In this document: in pieces, positions 63,167 through 64,000 of the stretch
Numbering within the stretch: position 1 is the first letter of the stretch
How the letters are laid out: each line of letters begins with the position of its first letter
Program-made: the position numbers and the translations under genes
Notes under the pieces: generated by a model
What the model was told of the DNA's origin: nothing
The model's database searches: none
What the model saw: only the letters and a program-made list of their open reading frames with translations
Source of the DNA: JABMMZ01 sp044368575
Lineage (GTDB): Bacteria; Bacteroidota; Bacteroidia; NS11-12g; UBA955
DNA length: 64,000 nucleotides
Assembly: GCA_044368575.1 (NCBI GenBank)
Contig: JBIPPH010000003.1
Coordinates: forward strand, 1-64,000
Reading direction: 5' to 3'

Positions 63167-63872
63167 TTTTAAAGAGCTTAAAATTGTTTAAGATACTTAA
63201 TCTGATTGTTGGGTTGTTTTCAAAAATGGTGTTACTGTAATTCCAAATGTTTTGATGGATATAGTTTAATTGAATTTGAAAATTAGGCTTATAAAACCAT
63301 GCCAATCCAGCTATGATTCTATTTTGATTCATTACAGATTTACCACTGTAACTGCCGAGATTAAAAAAAGCTTCATCTCCAAATTGTATGAATAGTTTTT
63401 TAGGGCTTATTGGGTAACTAAAGAGTACCATGTAGCGCAATCTATTGCGATAGGTTTTATCTTGTCCAATAAACCGATTTTCATTTCTTATTCGATTAGA
63501 TACACTCCATTTTTTGTAGAAGCATTGAGTGCTTATCTGGGCCCAAATGTGATCTTCCTCTAAGGGTGTTTTAAACATGGCAGGGTTGCCATAAGAGAAA
63601 GTTTTATAATGGGAGTAACCAATACTTGAAGAGATGAATTTATTAAAGGTATAATCAATGGATGGTCTTATAAACCATTGTTGATGCTGTTTGCCCCAAT
63701 CAGTGTGTCTATCAGAGGTCTCAAATGTAAATAACCATTGTGGCTTAAATTGAAGCTTCCCAATGTAGTGTATCCAAAGATTATTATTTACAGTTTTTGT
63801 GCTTGCCTCAATATTAAAACAATAACACATAACTATCAGTTGAATGGCAATTGTTCGTGTTAATTTATACAT
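63156..63872 (-). CDS. DUF2490 outer-membrane protein
   Basis: A 238-aa protein with a signal peptide (residues 1-23) and a small beta-barrel of the DUF2490 family ('LWIHYIGKLQFKPQWLFTFETSDRH', 'QQWFIRPSIDYTFNKFI', 'RNRLRYMVLFSYP'). Function unknown. It overlaps the SulP gene by 11 nt, so it may provide the outer-membrane side of the same transport unit. A promoter lies 26 nt upstream. Confidence 0.82.
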   Translation of the reverse strand: MYKLTRTIAIQLIVMCYCFNIEASTKTVNNNLWIHYIGKLQFKPQWLFTFETSDRHTDWGKQHQQWFIRPSIDYTFNKFISSSIGYSHYKTFSYGNPAMFKTPLEEDHIWAQISTQCFYKKWSVSNRIRNENRFIGQDKTYRNRLRYMVLFSYPISPKKLFIQFGDEAFFNLGSYSGKSVMNQNRIIAGLAWFYKPNFQIQLNYIHQNIWNYSNTIFENNPTIRLSILNNFKLFKNEK

Positions 63873-63897
63873 ACGGCTTTTGAAAGGCCGGTAACCG

Positions 63898-63925
63898 CAA
63901 AACTATTGAATCGAATTCAGTTCAA
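63898..63925 (-). promoter_or_regulatory. Promoter of the DUF2490-SulP operon
   Basis: On the minus strand: TTG (complement of 63923-63925), a 17-nt spacer and TAGTTTTG (complement of 63898-63905), 25 nt before the ATG at 63872. Confidence 0.5.
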
Positions 63926-64000
63926 GAGTAGCACAATTCATCAAGGCCTCTCATAAATAGAGGTTTGAAAAACATAAAGATCAAATAAGGTTGAGGGGAT

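Noticed and set aside
62556..63191. 211-codon plus-strand open frame inside the SulP gene
   Set aside because: Antisense shadow of a conserved transporter; proline- and serine-rich product without any recognisable fold.
63940..63965. Short inverted repeat CCTCT...AGAGG near the right end, possible terminator or RNA
   Set aside because: Only a 5-bp stem with a 7-nt loop and no T run on either strand; not distinguishable from chance.
1..64000. Possible mobile element, CRISPR array, prophage or defence island
   Set aside because: No transposase, integrase, direct-repeat array, phage structural gene or known defence gene was found; composition and gene types look like core chromosome throughout.

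Overview
This is chromosomal DNA from a member of the Bacteroidota. The evidence is two giant secreted proteins with the gliding-motility/type IX secretion (T9SS) C-terminal domain, a complete alternative complex III (act) operon, a heavy-metal RND pump fused to its own outer-membrane factor, type B ribosomal protein L31, several SusD-free outer-membrane barrels, and repeated TAnnTTTG promoter -7 elements typical of the phylum. Base composition is AT-rich. The order or family cannot be fixed from the sequence alone. I see no tRNA, rRNA, CRISPR array, insertion sequence, integrase or phage gene: this is core genome with very tight gene packing.

Layout. 1-9.6 kb: 3' end of an OmpL-like porin, a DUF2079 membrane protein, an acyl-CoA carboxylase carboxyltransferase subunit, a 1052-aa T9SS cargo protein with five tandem 89-residue repeats, then a minus-strand operon of sugar nucleotidyltransferase, YfiT/DinB-like protein and DMT transporter. 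9.7-18.5 kb: trpS, an HTTM-like membrane protein, deoxynucleoside kinase, an exonuclease/GIY-YIG fusion, ssb, dnaG and a Wzi/RemB-like barrel. 18.5-26.1 kb: a six-gene minus-strand operon parE-parC-M48 protease-three AIM24 paralogues. 26.4-36 kb: rpmE2, a GlmU-like protein, tpiA, a phosphopantetheinyl transferase, WD40 protein, dcd, a LuxE-like ligase, a CPBP-like membrane protein, CoA-transferase subunit A, mnmD, an ABC ATPase and a secreted protein. 36-44.3 kb: RNA-binding protein, 850-aa zinc metalloprotease, TlpA-like thioredoxin, fmt and a second giant T9SS cargo protein. 44.6-53.3 kb: actABCDEF, the quinol:electron-acceptor oxidoreductase. 53.4-60.3 kb: a metal-efflux operon (small secreted protein, CzcA-TolC fusion, CusB-like adaptor, CDF transporter). 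60.3-63.9 kb: MFS transporter, SulP transporter and DUF2490 outer-membrane protein.

The most distinctive signals are structural rather than a new operon. (1) The T9SS protein at 3982-7140 carries five divergent repeats whose first cysteine codons fall exactly 267 bp apart. (2) Gene punctuation is extremely compressed: seven of eight convergent junctions have stops overlapping or within 8 nt, three of them as an exact TAATTA shared by both strands, and two divergent pairs share a single CATG for both start codons. (3) At least seven genes have a TAnnTTTG element only 4-8 nt upstream of the start codon, which predicts leaderless or nearly leaderless transcripts. (4) The RND pump fusion keeps an intact signal peptide with its own ATG at the join. 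I did not find a clearly new defence, secretion or biosynthetic system in this window.
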